DNA of 64,000 nucleotides. Origin: JOPF133 sp052144935. GTDB taxonomy: Bacteria; Acidobacteriota; Terriglobia; Bryobacterales; Bryobacteraceae. Below, one piece after another: positions 1 to 9,503 of this stretch; within the stretch, counting starts at the first letter, position 1; each line of letters opens with the position of its first letter. The stretch covers positions 5,726 to 69,725 of the forward strand of contig JBKQPR010000124.1 of the NCBI GenBank assembly GCA_052144935.1. The letters run 5' to 3'. Below the pieces are notes generated by a model. The model saw only the letters and a program-made list of their open reading frames with translations. It was not told the origin of the DNA and ran no database searches. The position numbers were made by a program, and so were the translations under genes.

Positions 1-2468
1 GATTCCAGCTCGACGAACCCGACGCGTCCCGCCTCAATCGACGCGCTCACCAGGAATGCCCCGCGCGCCAGAAGTTGGTACTGCGCATTCCACTCCTCCG
101 GCCACGCCGGAAACACGTGAATCACGGGGTCCTCGCCCGGAGCGGGAGGGTTGCTCTGCAACAGCGCAAGCTGCAGAGCTTCCGACGCCCGGCCCAGGCG
201 CTCGGCGTCCAATGCCTGCGGCCCCTCGCGCAGCATCATGCGGTTCGCCAGCGATCCGCCGTTCTTATAGGCCGTGGCGCGCTCCGCGGTGCCGCGCACC
301 TGGCTGGGGATCATCACGCGCACGGCGTCGGCGCGCCCCAGCGAGGCCGCCGCAATCGCCTGCTTGGACAGCACCTGCACCGTCATCCCTGGATTCAACC
401 CGTTCCGCAACGACGCCGCGAACGTCGCCTGGGCGGTTTCGAGCGTCTGGCGGTCGCGCGATTCCACGTTGCACAGGTCGAAGAACCACATGGGCAGGCT
501 GTTGCCGTCGGGCAGCAGACCGGCCGCCTTGATCGCCGGCTTCAGCCCCCTCACGAACACGCGCGGGCCGGCGTAATCGGCGGGCCGCAGCGCCTCCGGG
601 TCGTCGCTGGTGGAGAGAGGCGCCAGGTTGTCGAGGAATTCGCGCCACACCGGCCGCATGTCCGGGTCGGCGTCCAGGATGGTGGCGGCCCGCAACAACG
701 CGCCGGTGATCCCGCGCATCGCCGAAAGGTCCTCATCGGTGTCCCGCGCGCCGTAGACGCTCTCGTTGCTGTTCACCCAATGGATGTGATACTTGCCGTC
801 CGCGCCCTTGGACAGGTTGGGAAAGTTGCGATAGAACTCCGCCGCCGCCTTGAGCATGGGGTAGGCGCGCCGCGCCAGCCACTCGCGGTCCAGCGTGTAT
901 TCGTAGCGCCGCCAGTAGAGGTACGCGATCTTGGCGGTGCTGCCCATGATGTGCGAGACGTTGCCGTATGGCCCGGACCCGCGCTCCTTGATGACCATCC
1001 GCCCGTTGACCCAGCTCTCGCTCTCGATCCAGTTCCAGCGGCTGGAGTGCGGGTGCTTCGTCTGTGCGAACTCCATGAACCGCGCCGACCGCTGTTCCCA
1101 GGGCTTCTTGAGCAGGTACAGGTCCCGCATCTCCGCGGCGATGTCCTCCGGCAATTTTTCAAGGCCGTCGAAGTAGCAGGTTTCGGGGATGTACATTCCC
1201 TGGCTGCCCCACTGCTGACGCGCCGCCGTCGAGCAAGCGTCGAACATTCCCGAGTACATATCGAACATCGGGTCCATCAGGTCCAGGCGGTTCGCGGCAG
1301 GCAGCGCTTCGTAATAGCAGCTCAGATTGGCGAACCAGTGCTGCGCTCCCCACGTGCGCAAGTCGCCGCCCGTGTTCCACAGCATGCCGTTGAATTTCGT
1401 TGCAAACTTGCCGCGCGAGCTGGCCGCCATCAGGTAGAGAAAGTAGTGGTAGTGCAGCTCCACCAGTTGGGCCGCGCCGTCGGCGCTGGTTAAATGCACG
1501 AAGCCGCGCGCCCAGAAACGTTGCCACCATTCCCCAGTCTGACGCTCCAGCGCCGCCAAACCGGCCGACTGTGCCACCTCCAGTTGGCGAAGCGCCGCCG
1601 CGGCTACGTCTTCTTTGGGATCGAAGGTGGCCGCTGAAGCGATCAGGATGGTGAACTCTCCCGGCCCGGATGCCGCGTCCAGCCCCGCCTCCGTTTCATT
1701 CAGGAAGCGCGCCGTGGCCGGCCGCCCCACCACTCCGATGGCCACCGCGGATTTGCAGCAGTATGTGCCTTCGCGGAAATCCTGCGCCAGAACAATGCGT
1801 CCGTCGCTCGCTAAGAGTTGCGACGCGACCGTGTGGTTACGGTTCTGCACGGTGACGATGTGATCGCGCGCGAACGTTTCCAACTGGGCGCCGAAATACT
1901 TGGTCTCGTAGCGCAGCATACGCAGACGGATGGCGATGGGTTGGCGCGCCGGCCGCCGGTCGTCCACGGCGATGGCCATGACGTCCTGTTCCGGCCAGGC
2001 CAGGACGCGGGCGTTGACGTTCTTGCCTTCGATCTCCAGCATCCCGTCGTATACCGAGAGGCGCTGACGGAAGCCGGATTCCGGAAACGGCTCCGGGCCC
2101 AACGGGCGCCCCGCGCCGCCGAAGTCGATGTCCACATAGCCGCAGCCGCCGCAATAGTCGTTGTGCCGCTCGAAGAAGCTGTTGGTGGCGCAGTTGTTGG
2201 CATAGACGTCGTTACGGTTGATCTGAAATCGCAGCTCGGTGGGAGTGGTCCAGACCAGGCTGCCCATGCGCCCGTTGCCCACCGGCAGGCCCTCTTCGCT
2301 GCGCGCCGCGGGCCTGTCGTAAACCAGGTCGGCGCGGGAGACCAGCTTCCGAAAATCCAGCTCCAGCATGGCGGGGTGCTCGCCCGGAGCCACCTGGGCC
2401 GCCAACGGCAAGGCTGCGCCGGCCGCCAGAAAAGCCCGCCGCGAGAAAGCGCCATCCGTTCCGTTTAT
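1..2468 (-). CDS. GH95-like exported glycoside hydrolase, 3' end cut by window edge
   Basis: About 820 residues are visible and the frame is still open at base 1. Seen: a Tat-like leader (SRRAFLAAGAALPLAA), then a motif typical of GH95 and related families, GLPVGNGRMGSLVW, then a long helical part rich in Trp/Tyr (WNTGGDLRTWGAQHWF). This fits an N-terminal beta domain followed by an (alpha/alpha)6 barrel, as in fucosidase/galactosidase-type hydrolases. A substrate cannot be read from the sequence. It is likely periplasmic or outer-surface. Oddity: the frame opens after TGA at 2486-2484 and has no ATG, GTG or TTG before the twin arginines; ATA at 2468 is the best-placed codon, so the 5' end is uncertain. 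It is divergent from the next gene across a 34-bp tandem repeat. Family assignment is moderate, exact activity unknown. Confidence 0.75.
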   Translation of the reverse strand, partial: MNGTDGAFSRRAFLAAGAALPLAAQVAPGEHPAMLELDFRKLVSRADLVYDRPAARSEEGLPVGNGRMGSLVWTTPTELRFQINRNDVYANNCATNSFFERHNDYCGGCGYVDIDFGGAGRPLGPEPFPESGFRQRLSVYDGMLEIEGKNVNARVLAWPEQDVMAIAVDDRRPARQPIAIRLRMLRYETKYFGAQLETFARDHIVTVQNRNHTVASQLLASDGRIVLAQDFREGTYCCKSAVAIGVVGRPATARFLNETEAGLDAASGPGEFTILIASAATFDPKEDVAAAALRQLEVAQSAGLAALERQTGEWWQRFWARGFVHLTSADGAAQLVELHYHYFLYLMAASSRGKFATKFNGMLWNTGGDLRTWGAQHWFANLSCYYEALPAANRLDLMDPMFDMYSGMFDACSTAARQQWGSQGMYIPETCYFDGLEKLPEDIAAEMRDLYLLKKPWEQRSARFMEFAQTKHPHSSRWNWIESESWVNGRMVIKERGSGPYGNVSHIMGSTAKIAYLYWRRYEYTLDREWLARRAYPMLKAAAEFYRNFPNLSKGADGKYHIHWVNSNESVYGARDTDEDLSAMRGITGALLRAATILDADPDMRPVWREFLDNLAPLSTSDDPEALRPADYAGPRVFVRGLKPAIKAAGLLPDGNSLPMWFFDLCNVESRDRQTLETAQATFAASLRNGLNPGMTVQVLSKQAIAAASLGRADAVRVMIPSQVRGTAERATAYKNGGSLANRMMLREGPQALDAERLGRASEALQLALLQSNPPAPGEDPVIHVFPAWPEEWNAQYQLLARGAFLVSASIEAGRVGFVELE

Positions 2469-2507
2469 CGTGCCGCCAGAATATCAAAATTTCAGAACCG
2501 CAGCCAG

Positions 2508-2945
2508 ACGCGCCGCTTCTTTCGACCGCCCGCGCCCTTCACCAGACGCGCCGCTTCTTCCGGCTCCGGCCGCTCACCAGACGCGCCGTCCTTCCGGCCC
2601 CGGCCGCTCACCAGACGCGCCGTTCCTCCGGCTCCCGCCGCTCACCAGACGCGCCGTTCTTCCGGCCCCGGCCGCTCACCAGACGCGCCGTCCTTCCGGC
2701 CTCGGCCGCTCACCAGACGCGCCGTCCTTCCGGCTCCGGCCGCTCACCAGACGCGCCGTCCTTCCGGCCCCGGCCGCTCACCAGACGCGCCGTTCTTCCG
2801 GCCCCGGCCCTTCACCAGACGCGCCGTTCTTCCGGCCCCGGCCCTTCACCAGACGCGCCGTCCTTCCGGCCTCGGCCGCTCACCAGACGCGCCGTCCTTC
2901 CGGCCTCGGCCGCTCACCAGACGCGCCGTCCTTCCGGCCCCCTTG
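2508..2945. repeat. 34-bp tandem repeat array (about 13 copies)
   Basis: Units begin ACGCGCCG and contain TTCCGGCC and CTCACCAG. Unit starts are at 2508 (degenerate), 2546, 2581, 2615, 2649, 2683, 2717, 2751, 2785, 2819, 2853, 2887 and 2921. Spacing is exactly 34 bp from 2581 onward. Copies differ by a few bases (cggctc, cggccc, cggcctc). The array fills the intergenic space between two divergent exported-protein genes, so it lies where both promoters should be. 34 is not a multiple of three, so any open frame across it is a by-product. Confidence 0.9.
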
Positions 2946-2977
2946 TCCCTCACTTCTCTGCTACAGTCGAGGGAAAC

Positions 2978-4453
2978 ATGAAGCGACGAGATTTTCTCCA
3001 CAGCGCGGTCGCGGGAGCGATGGTCTCCGCCGCGGCTCCCGACGCGGTGGCGGCCGCGACCAAGACGATCGGTATTCAAGTGGGCGCTGTCTCCTTCGTG
3101 GACGAGGGCGTCGAGAAGGTGCTGGACGTGTTCCAAAAGGAGGCGGCGGTCAACGCGCTGTTCGTCGCCACGTTCACCTACGGCCGCGGAATCGCGGGCC
3201 GGCAGGTTCCCGGACAACCCCTACCCGATCACGGCAAACAGGAATACGATACCGACACGTTCAAGGGCGGCAGCTACACTAAAATCCATCCTCAGTATTA
3301 CAAGGACACCGTCCTCCAGGATTTTCGCGCGCCCGATTTCGGCGATTACGACGTGCTGGAGGCGGTCCTGCCGGCGGCTCGCAAACGAGGCATGAAGACC
3401 ATCTGCTGGTTCGAGGATGTCTGGTCCGGCAACGTCCCCAAGGTCGCGCAGGCCCAGGAAATACACATCGACGGTACTAACGCCACCACCTTGTGCTTCA
3501 ATAACCCCAATTACAAGAACTGGCTGCTTGGCGCGGTGGAGGATTACTCGCGATCCTACGATATCGACGGCATCATGTGGGGATCCGAGCGCCAAGGCGC
3601 CTTCGCCAATCTTCTCGGCTCGAGCCATGGCGGAGGCGGCGGCAACCCGCTGGCCGTGACCTGCTTTTGCCAGTTCTGCGAGCGCAAAGCCAGAGAGCGC
3701 GGCATCGATCCAGTCCGCGCCAAAGCCGGCTTTCAGACCCTCGGCGCGCTCGTCCAATCCTCCCGCCAGGGTAAGCGTCCGGTGGACGGGTATTACGTAA
3801 CCGTCTGGCGCTTGATGCTGCGCTACCCCGAAATGCTCGCCTGGGAGATGCTGTGGACCGACAGCCTGCGCGAGACTTACTCCGCCATATATAACAAGGT
3901 CAAGTCGATTAAGCCCTCCATCGGCGTCGGCTGGCATATCTGGCATAACAATTCCTTCAGCCCCATTTACCGCGCCGAACAGGACCTATCGGAGATCTCC
4001 AAATACTCCGATTTCCTGAAGATGGTCATGTATCACAATTGCGGCGGCGAGCGCATGGCCGGTTATATCCGCAATGTAAGCTCGACCATTTACGGCGACG
4101 TGCCGCAACAGGAGCTGCTGGACTTTCATTACCGCGTCCTCGATTACAAAGAGGAGAAGAGCCTGGCGGAGATTCCCAAGACCGGACTGTCCGCCGATTA
4201 TGTCTACCGCGAAGCCAAACGTGCCCGCGAGGCGCTGAATGGCACGAAGACGCAGCTTTGGCCCGGCATCGACATCGATATTCCGACCGGCCGGAACTCG
4301 TCCAAGTCGAGTCCCGATGGCACGCGCGATGCCGTTCTCGCCGCCTTTAAAGCCGGCTCCGATGGCGTGATCCTTTCACGGAAATGGTCGGAGATGAAGA
4401 GCGCCAATCTCTCCGGCGCGGGCGCGGCCATTCGGCAGTTGGGACTGGCGTGA
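2978..4453 (+). CDS. Tat-exported TIM-barrel protein, probable glycoside hydrolase
   Basis: 491 residues. The start is an ATG giving MKRRDFLHSAVAGAM, a clear twin-arginine leader with cleavage likely near AVAAA. The mature part looks like a TIM barrel of the putative-glycosidase type: ICWFEDVW near residue 145, DGIMWGSERQG near 200, a CFCQFC cysteine pair near 230, and IGVGWHIWHN near 315. Acidic residues at strand ends (E in FEDVW, E in GSERQ) are catalytic candidates by inference. It precedes a GH106-like enzyme by about 100 bp on the same strand, so a role in polymer breakdown is likely. I do not recognise a defined family, so function is tentative. Confidence 0.75.
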   Translation: MKRRDFLHSAVAGAMVSAAAPDAVAAATKTIGIQVGAVSFVDEGVEKVLDVFQKEAAVNALFVATFTYGRGIAGRQVPGQPLPDHGKQEYDTDTFKGGSYTKIHPQYYKDTVLQDFRAPDFGDYDVLEAVLPAARKRGMKTICWFEDVWSGNVPKVAQAQEIHIDGTNATTLCFNNPNYKNWLLGAVEDYSRSYDIDGIMWGSERQGAFANLLGSSHGGGGGNPLAVTCFCQFCERKARERGIDPVRAKAGFQTLGALVQSSRQGKRPVDGYYVTVWRLMLRYPEMLAWEMLWTDSLRETYSAIYNKVKSIKPSIGVGWHIWHNNSFSPIYRAEQDLSEISKYSDFLKMVMYHNCGGERMAGYIRNVSSTIYGDVPQQELLDFHYRVLDYKEEKSLAEIPKTGLSADYVYREAKRAREALNGTKTQLWPGIDIDIPTGRNSSKSSPDGTRDAVLAAFKAGSDGVILSRKWSEMKSANLSGAGAAIRQLGLA

Positions 4454-4557
4454 TCAACGGCCCCCCGCCGGGCGCGGTTGGCGGCGATTGACCGCAGCGG
4501 GAGTAGAATCGTGAACAGTTGCCGCACGGCCAGGCCTGAAAGCAAAGAGGTGTACCC

Positions 4558-6819
4558 ATGTTGTTACGATTGGCGATTTGCATGGTGGTCCTGGGGGTTG
4601 GGTTGCCGGCCCAGAATGCCGCCAACCCGTTCGATCCCGCGATCTTCAAGGCCCCTCCGGCGGAGTACCGCGGGCATGCCATGTGGAACTTCAACCTGTC
4701 CACGTTGAACGAAAACGCCGTCGTCTCCGGCATTCAGGAAATGGCGAAATTGAATTACGGCGGCTTCTTCATCGAGGCCGGCGGCAGGCCGCAGCCCGGC
4801 CAGGGCGTGGCGTTCCTCAGCGACGAATACTTCCGGTTCTACAAGCTGGCGCTGGAGGAAGCCAAGAAGGACGGACTCGAAGTCATTCTGTATGACGACT
4901 ACGCGTTTCCCACCGGCACGGTGGGCGGACAGATGGCGTCCCAGTTCCCTCAGTATGTCGCCAAGAACCTGAACATGGCCGAGAAAGACGTCACCGGGCC
5001 GGCGAATGTGGAACTGGCGATTCCTCAAGGCATCTACATCGGTTCCGTGACGATGAACCGCGACACCTTCGAGCTGGTGGATGTCAGCGACCGCAAGATG
5101 CAGGACCGCCTGGTCTGCCAGGTTCCCAAGGGCAACTGGAAAGCCATGGCCTTCTATCTCACCGAAGGCAAGGCCCGCGTGGTGGACTATCTGGATGAGA
5201 CGGCCATGAGCCAGTTCATCTCCATGACCTATCAGAAGTACCAGGAAAACTTCGGCAGTTACTTCGGCAACCTCATCAAGCAGACCTTCTATGACGAACC
5301 CTCCATGCATCATGCCGACCGGACGTGGACGCCGAACTTCAATACTTACTTCCAAAAGAGGTACGGTTATTCGCCGATGAAGTATTACCCGGCGCTGTGG
5401 TATGACATCGGCCCGCAGACCGCCGCCGCGCGCAACGCCCTTTTTGGATTCCGCGCCGAGCTGTTCGGGACGCACTTCATCAAGAGGTTGAATGACTGGT
5501 GCGCCGAACACCACCTGATATTCGGCGGGCATCTGGATCAGGAAGAGCCTCTCAATCCGACGCCGCTCAATGGGGATCTGTTGAAGGTCTTCCAGTACCA
5601 GTCCGCTCCCACGGTGGATGACATCTGGTGGTACGGGCGGTCGAATCCATCTTACAAAATTGTCACTTCGGCCGCCTTCAACTATGATCATCCTATCGCC
5701 AGGGCTGAGACGTATGCCGCGTACCGCATTCTGGATGGGAAAATCGCCTTCCAGGTGGCTATGGATCAGTTCGCCATGGGGATCAACTATCAGATTCCGG
5801 CGCGTACCATGCAGCCCAAACGCCCCGAGTTGAACGACTATGTGGGGCGGCTGAGTTACTTGCTCCAGCACGGCAGGCACGTCGCCGACGTCGCGGTACT
5901 CTATCCGATCGCCTCGCTGCATGCGCAATACCACAATGCGGGAGGCGTACAGTTCCCGCTTGCCGCGGGCGACCAGCCGCCCCAGATCATGGAAACGGCT
6001 TATGCCCGCGAGGGCGGCCCTGCATTCGGGATGGACTACCAGGATATCGGCGAAGCCCTCTTCCGAGGCCTGCGCGTAGACTATACCTATCTGCACCCGG
6101 AAGTCCTGGTGGAGCGGTGCATCGTCGATGGTAAGAAACTGATCCTCAATAACAGCGAGAACCGCGAGGAATACAGGGTGTTGTTCCTGCCGGCCGGCGA
6201 CACGCTTTCGATGAACGCCGCGGCGAAGATTGAGGAGTTCTACGACCAGGGAGGAACGGTGATCGCGACCGGCCTGCTCCCCACGCGGTCGGCGGAATTT
6301 GGCAAGGACAAGGAAGTGCGAAAGGCCATCGCCGATGTTTTCGGCGTCTCACCTGACGAACCTTTGAAAGCCGACGTGCGCCGCGCGCAGGACCGGCAGA
6401 ATTTCTACGTGTTCTGGTATTACATCAAGAAGAACACAGCCGGCGGACAGGCGCTGTTTCTACCCAACACGCATCCGTGGTTGATCGACTTCGCTCTGAA
6501 GCTGGTGCTTCCACAGCGTGACGTCGACATTCAGGAGCCCATGGGTGCGCTGCGGCGGGGCAACGAATACGAAGGCGCCTTGACTTACATTCACAAGGTC
6601 AAGGACGGCCGCGATATTTACTTCTTCGCGAATTCGTCTCTGAAGGATGTGGACACCAAGGTCGTGTTGCGAGGCAAGAAGGCGCTGAGCATCTGGAACC
6701 CTCACACGGGCGGCCAGGAAGCGGCCGAGTTTACCCAGTCGGAAGCCAATGGACAGCCGGTTACCATGGTGCGGCTGGTGCTGCCTTCGGTGTCGTCGTT
6801 GTTCTTCATCGGGCAATAA
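4558..6819 (+). CDS. GH106-like glycoside hydrolase (alpha-L-rhamnosidase type)
   Basis: 753 residues with a signal peptide (MLLRLAICMVVLGVGLPAQ). The N-terminal pattern PAEYRGHAMWNFN, then LNYGGFFIEAGG and DDYAFPTGTVGG, resembles the catalytic TIM barrel of GH106-like enzymes. Other barrel landmarks are QTFYDEPSMHH near residue 242 and IFGGHLDQEEP near 322, which place Glu/Asp pairs where catalytic acids are expected. The C-terminal third is beta-rich (IYFFANSSLKDVDTKV). GH106 members attack rhamnose-containing pectins, but the substrate here is inferred only. The gene is spaced nine bases from the following esterase gene, so the two are probably cotranscribed. Confidence 0.7.
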   Translation: MLLRLAICMVVLGVGLPAQNAANPFDPAIFKAPPAEYRGHAMWNFNLSTLNENAVVSGIQEMAKLNYGGFFIEAGGRPQPGQGVAFLSDEYFRFYKLALEEAKKDGLEVILYDDYAFPTGTVGGQMASQFPQYVAKNLNMAEKDVTGPANVELAIPQGIYIGSVTMNRDTFELVDVSDRKMQDRLVCQVPKGNWKAMAFYLTEGKARVVDYLDETAMSQFISMTYQKYQENFGSYFGNLIKQTFYDEPSMHHADRTWTPNFNTYFQKRYGYSPMKYYPALWYDIGPQTAAARNALFGFRAELFGTHFIKRLNDWCAEHHLIFGGHLDQEEPLNPTPLNGDLLKVFQYQSAPTVDDIWWYGRSNPSYKIVTSAAFNYDHPIARAETYAAYRILDGKIAFQVAMDQFAMGINYQIPARTMQPKRPELNDYVGRLSYLLQHGRHVADVAVLYPIASLHAQYHNAGGVQFPLAAGDQPPQIMETAYAREGGPAFGMDYQDIGEALFRGLRVDYTYLHPEVLVERCIVDGKKLILNNSENREEYRVLFLPAGDTLSMNAAAKIEEFYDQGGTVIATGLLPTRSAEFGKDKEVRKAIADVFGVSPDEPLKADVRRAQDRQNFYVFWYYIKKNTAGGQALFLPNTHPWLIDFALKLVLPQRDVDIQEPMGALRRGNEYEGALTYIHKVKDGRDIYFFANSSLKDVDTKVVLRGKKALSIWNPHTGGQEAAEFTQSEANGQPVTMVRLVLPSVSSLFFIGQ

Positions 6820-6828
6820 GGAGCGGCC

Positions 6829-9423
6829 ATGGCGCAATTCACTAAGAACCTATTTTGGAATAACAATGCCAACCGCTCCCTTACGGGGCGCCCACTGGGC
6901 CCGGCTCCGACGCGCTTTCAGGGCCGGGCCCAGGGGGCGCCCCGTGAGGGAGCGGACACCGGCGCCTGGATTGGTCGTTTCCTGGCAGCAGCTACCTTTG
7001 CACTCCTGCTCATGTTACTGGGCATGGCAGGTTCCCAGCCCGCGAGGGCGATGACACCGGAACAGCAGCGCGAGTATCTGGCCAGGCTGCAGCAGATCCT
7101 GCCGGATGTTCCCTCCTTCCGCGAGTGGCTTCAGAAAACCGGGGAGCTGCCGCCCGATTTCGAAGCTTTGCCGCGTATCAACGGCCTGCCCGAACCGTTG
7201 CAGTTTCTCAACGGCAGGGCGGTGCGGACTGCGCGCGAATGGCCGGCCCGCCGCACGGAGATCCGGCAGCTCTTCGAGAAATACGACCTGGGTACGTTTC
7301 CGCCCAAGCCCAAGCTGGATCGCGCCGTGGCGCTCGACGAAACCCGCGGCAATGGATACCTGGTGCGCAACCTGCGCCTGGAGTTCGGCCCGGGCAGCAA
7401 GGGCACTATGCGCGTGCAGGTGATGATCCCGGACGGACAGGGACCGTTCCCGGTGTTGATCAGCCCCAACCTGCCCGGTTGGGCGCCGTCGCTGCTGCGC
7501 CGGGGCTACATCTCCTGCGGATACGCCGGCAATGACGGCATGGATGACGCCGCCGCCCTCGCGCAGCTTTATCCCGATTACGATTTCGCCTTGCTGCCTC
7601 GCCGGGCCTGGGCTGCCGGCCTGGTGCTGGACTATCTCGAAACCCTGCCCAAAGCCGACATGCGGCACGTCGGCATGTTCGGCTACTCTCGCGACGGCAA
7701 GATGGCCGCCATCGCCGCGGCCATGGACGAGCGCATCGCCGCAGTGATAGCCGGAAGCACCGGCGTGGGCGGCGTGCTGCCGTGGCGCTCGGCCGGCGAG
7801 CGCGGGTTTGGCGAGAGCATCGAGAGCACCACGCGCAGCTTCCCTACGTGGTTCGTTCCGCGCCTGCGCTTCTTCGCCGGCCGCGAGGACCGCCTGCCCA
7901 TCGATGGCAACCTGCTGGTAGCCATGATCGCGCCGCGCGCCGCGTTGCTCGAATACGGCCTGAATGACGAGGTCTCCAATTCCTGGGGCGACGAACAGGC
8001 GTATTACTCCGCCCTGAAAGTCTACAAGCTGCTCGGCCAGCCGAGCCGCCTGGGCATCCTGCGCGTGCCCGGCTTTCACGGCGCCAACGATCAGGAAGCC
8101 TGCCTGGACTGGCTGGACATTCAATTTGGCCGGTCCACGCGGGTGTGGACCAACCGGCTTCTATTCCCCTGGGACTGGGATCATTGGAGCGCCAACAGCA
8201 AAGAAAGCGTCGATCTGAAGCGCTTCCCACGGGCCTCGAACGACCTTCTGGCCGCTTACAGCGCCCCGGCGGGCAGCGCATTCGCCGCGGCCAATGGCGC
8301 CATCGCCTCCACTGAGGACTGGGAGCGGAAGGCTGCCGAAGTCCGCAAATCCGTCGAGTGGATGCTGGGCGACGAACCGCCCATGATGCCGCCGGGCGCC
8401 GGCCGCGGGGGCCGGGGATTGGCAGGCAGGGGCGCTCCGGGAGCCGCTGGAATAGGACCCGCCGGAAGAGGAGCCGCCACAGGTCCGGCCGCCGGCAGAG
8501 GAGGATTGCCGGGGGCCGCGCGCGGCGGTGGAAATCCGGGGCAGACCACCCCCGATCTGGTCAATTGGGTAATCCAGCGCGGTGGCGGTTCCTTTGGCTG
8601 GCTGGAGCCTCAGAAGAGCCAGACATTCTCGCGCAGCCTGAGCTTCGGATTTAACGTCCGAGGCGACCTCTACTATCCAGCCGATACACCGGAAGGCGCT
8701 AAGCTGCCCACCGTGATCTGGCTGCACGGCTACAGTTATCCGCTCGGCTACATGTGGGTCTACCACAACGACCTGCACCCGATCCTCGCCCTGGTCCGCG
8801 CGGGCTATGCCGTCCTGGCGTTCGATCAGAGCGGCTTCGGGAGCCGCATGAGCGAATCCGGTCCATTCTATGACCGCTACCCGCACTGGTCGCAGATGGG
8901 AAGAATGGTGGAGGACGCGCGCGCCGCCATCGACGCCCTGGAGAAGGACAGCCTGGTCGATCCACAGCGGATCTATCTATTCGGCTACTCGATGGGCGGA
9001 GCCGTGGGCATTTATACGGCAGCGCTCGATTCGCGCGTCAAAGGTCTGGTTTCCATCTGCGGATTCACCCCCATGCGCAGCGACACCGCCGACCGGGGAA
9101 CCGGCGGAATCGCGCGCTACAGCCACGAACACCCGCTGATTCCGCGGCTCGGCTTCTTCGTGGGCCACGAGAACCAGATCCCCTACGACTTTCCCGAATT
9201 GCTGGGCAGCCTGGCGCCGCGGCCGGTGCTGGTGGTCCAGCCGCAGTTGGATCGTGATGCCACGCCCGCCGATGTACAATCCGCTATCGAGCAGGCCAAA
9301 AAGGTTTACGCGCTGTATGGCTCCGCCGCCAAGCTGCAGCTTCAGGATCCCTGGGACTATAACCGCCTGCCCACCAGGATGCAGGACGAAATCGTGAAGT
9401 GGATGGGCGCCAACCTGCGTTGA
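6829..9423 (+). CDS. Exported double alpha/beta-hydrolase (tandem esterase fusion)
   Basis: 864 residues. The start follows AAGGAG at good distance. The first 50 residues are unusual: MAQFTKNLFWNNNAN, then a stretch encoded by an inserted palindrome (GRPLGPAP and its mirror), and only then a signal peptide (FLAAATFALLLMLLGMAG). Domain 1 (about 120-440) is a hydrolase with nucleophile motif GYSRDG near 284, like the GCSRNG of CE15 glucuronoyl esterases, and a late His in FHGAND. A Gly/Arg/Pro-rich linker spans about 522-572. Domain 2 (about 590-864) is a second hydrolase with VIWLHGYS and nucleophile GYSMGG near 719. Two esterase active sites in one secreted chain, beside two glycosidases, suggest de-esterification of a decorated plant polymer (inference). 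Confidence 0.8.
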   Translation: MAQFTKNLFWNNNANRSLTGRPLGPAPTRFQGRAQGAPREGADTGAWIGRFLAAATFALLLMLLGMAGSQPARAMTPEQQREYLARLQQILPDVPSFREWLQKTGELPPDFEALPRINGLPEPLQFLNGRAVRTAREWPARRTEIRQLFEKYDLGTFPPKPKLDRAVALDETRGNGYLVRNLRLEFGPGSKGTMRVQVMIPDGQGPFPVLISPNLPGWAPSLLRRGYISCGYAGNDGMDDAAALAQLYPDYDFALLPRRAWAAGLVLDYLETLPKADMRHVGMFGYSRDGKMAAIAAAMDERIAAVIAGSTGVGGVLPWRSAGERGFGESIESTTRSFPTWFVPRLRFFAGREDRLPIDGNLLVAMIAPRAALLEYGLNDEVSNSWGDEQAYYSALKVYKLLGQPSRLGILRVPGFHGANDQEACLDWLDIQFGRSTRVWTNRLLFPWDWDHWSANSKESVDLKRFPRASNDLLAAYSAPAGSAFAAANGAIASTEDWERKAAEVRKSVEWMLGDEPPMMPPGAGRGGRGLAGRGAPGAAGIGPAGRGAATGPAAGRGGLPGAARGGGNPGQTTPDLVNWVIQRGGGSFGWLEPQKSQTFSRSLSFGFNVRGDLYYPADTPEGAKLPTVIWLHGYSYPLGYMWVYHNDLHPILALVRAGYAVLAFDQSGFGSRMSESGPFYDRYPHWSQMGRMVEDARAAIDALEKDSLVDPQRIYLFGYSMGGAVGIYTAALDSRVKGLVSICGFTPMRSDTADRGTGGIARYSHEHPLIPRLGFFVGHENQIPYDFPELLGSLAPRPVLVVQPQLDRDATPADVQSAIEQAKKVYALYGSAAKLQLQDPWDYNRLPTRMQDEIVKWMGANLR
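6873..6955. repeat. Large GC-rich palindrome inside the esterase leader
   Basis: The left arm runs from CCGCTCCCTTACGGGGCGCC through CACTGGGCCCGGC. A 16-bp loop follows, and the right arm is its near-perfect reverse complement ending at 6955. Arms are about 33 bp. The insert is in frame and adds about 28 residues before the signal peptide. Related half-copies lie at 26182-26199, 31107-31141, 36502-36518, 53961-53983 and 54357-54373. Confidence 0.9.
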
Positions 9424-9503
9424 CTGGCGGTCCGGACCGGCGGCGGCGGCGCGTTGACTCCCAACCGGGAAAGGATTCGCGCCGGCCGCGCTAAACTCTA
9501 CCA

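Noticed and set aside
75..1493. Long open frame on the plus strand opposite the GH95-like gene
   Set aside because: Its product is Arg/His/Gly-rich with no domain pattern; it is the antisense of a clear hydrolase in high-GC DNA.
2508..2945. CRISPR array
   Set aside because: The 34-bp units are contiguous with no variable spacers, and no cas gene is near.
4564..6096. 510-residue open frame on the minus strand opposite the GH106-like gene
   Set aside because: No domain and shadow-like composition; the plus-strand frame carries all the conserved motifs.
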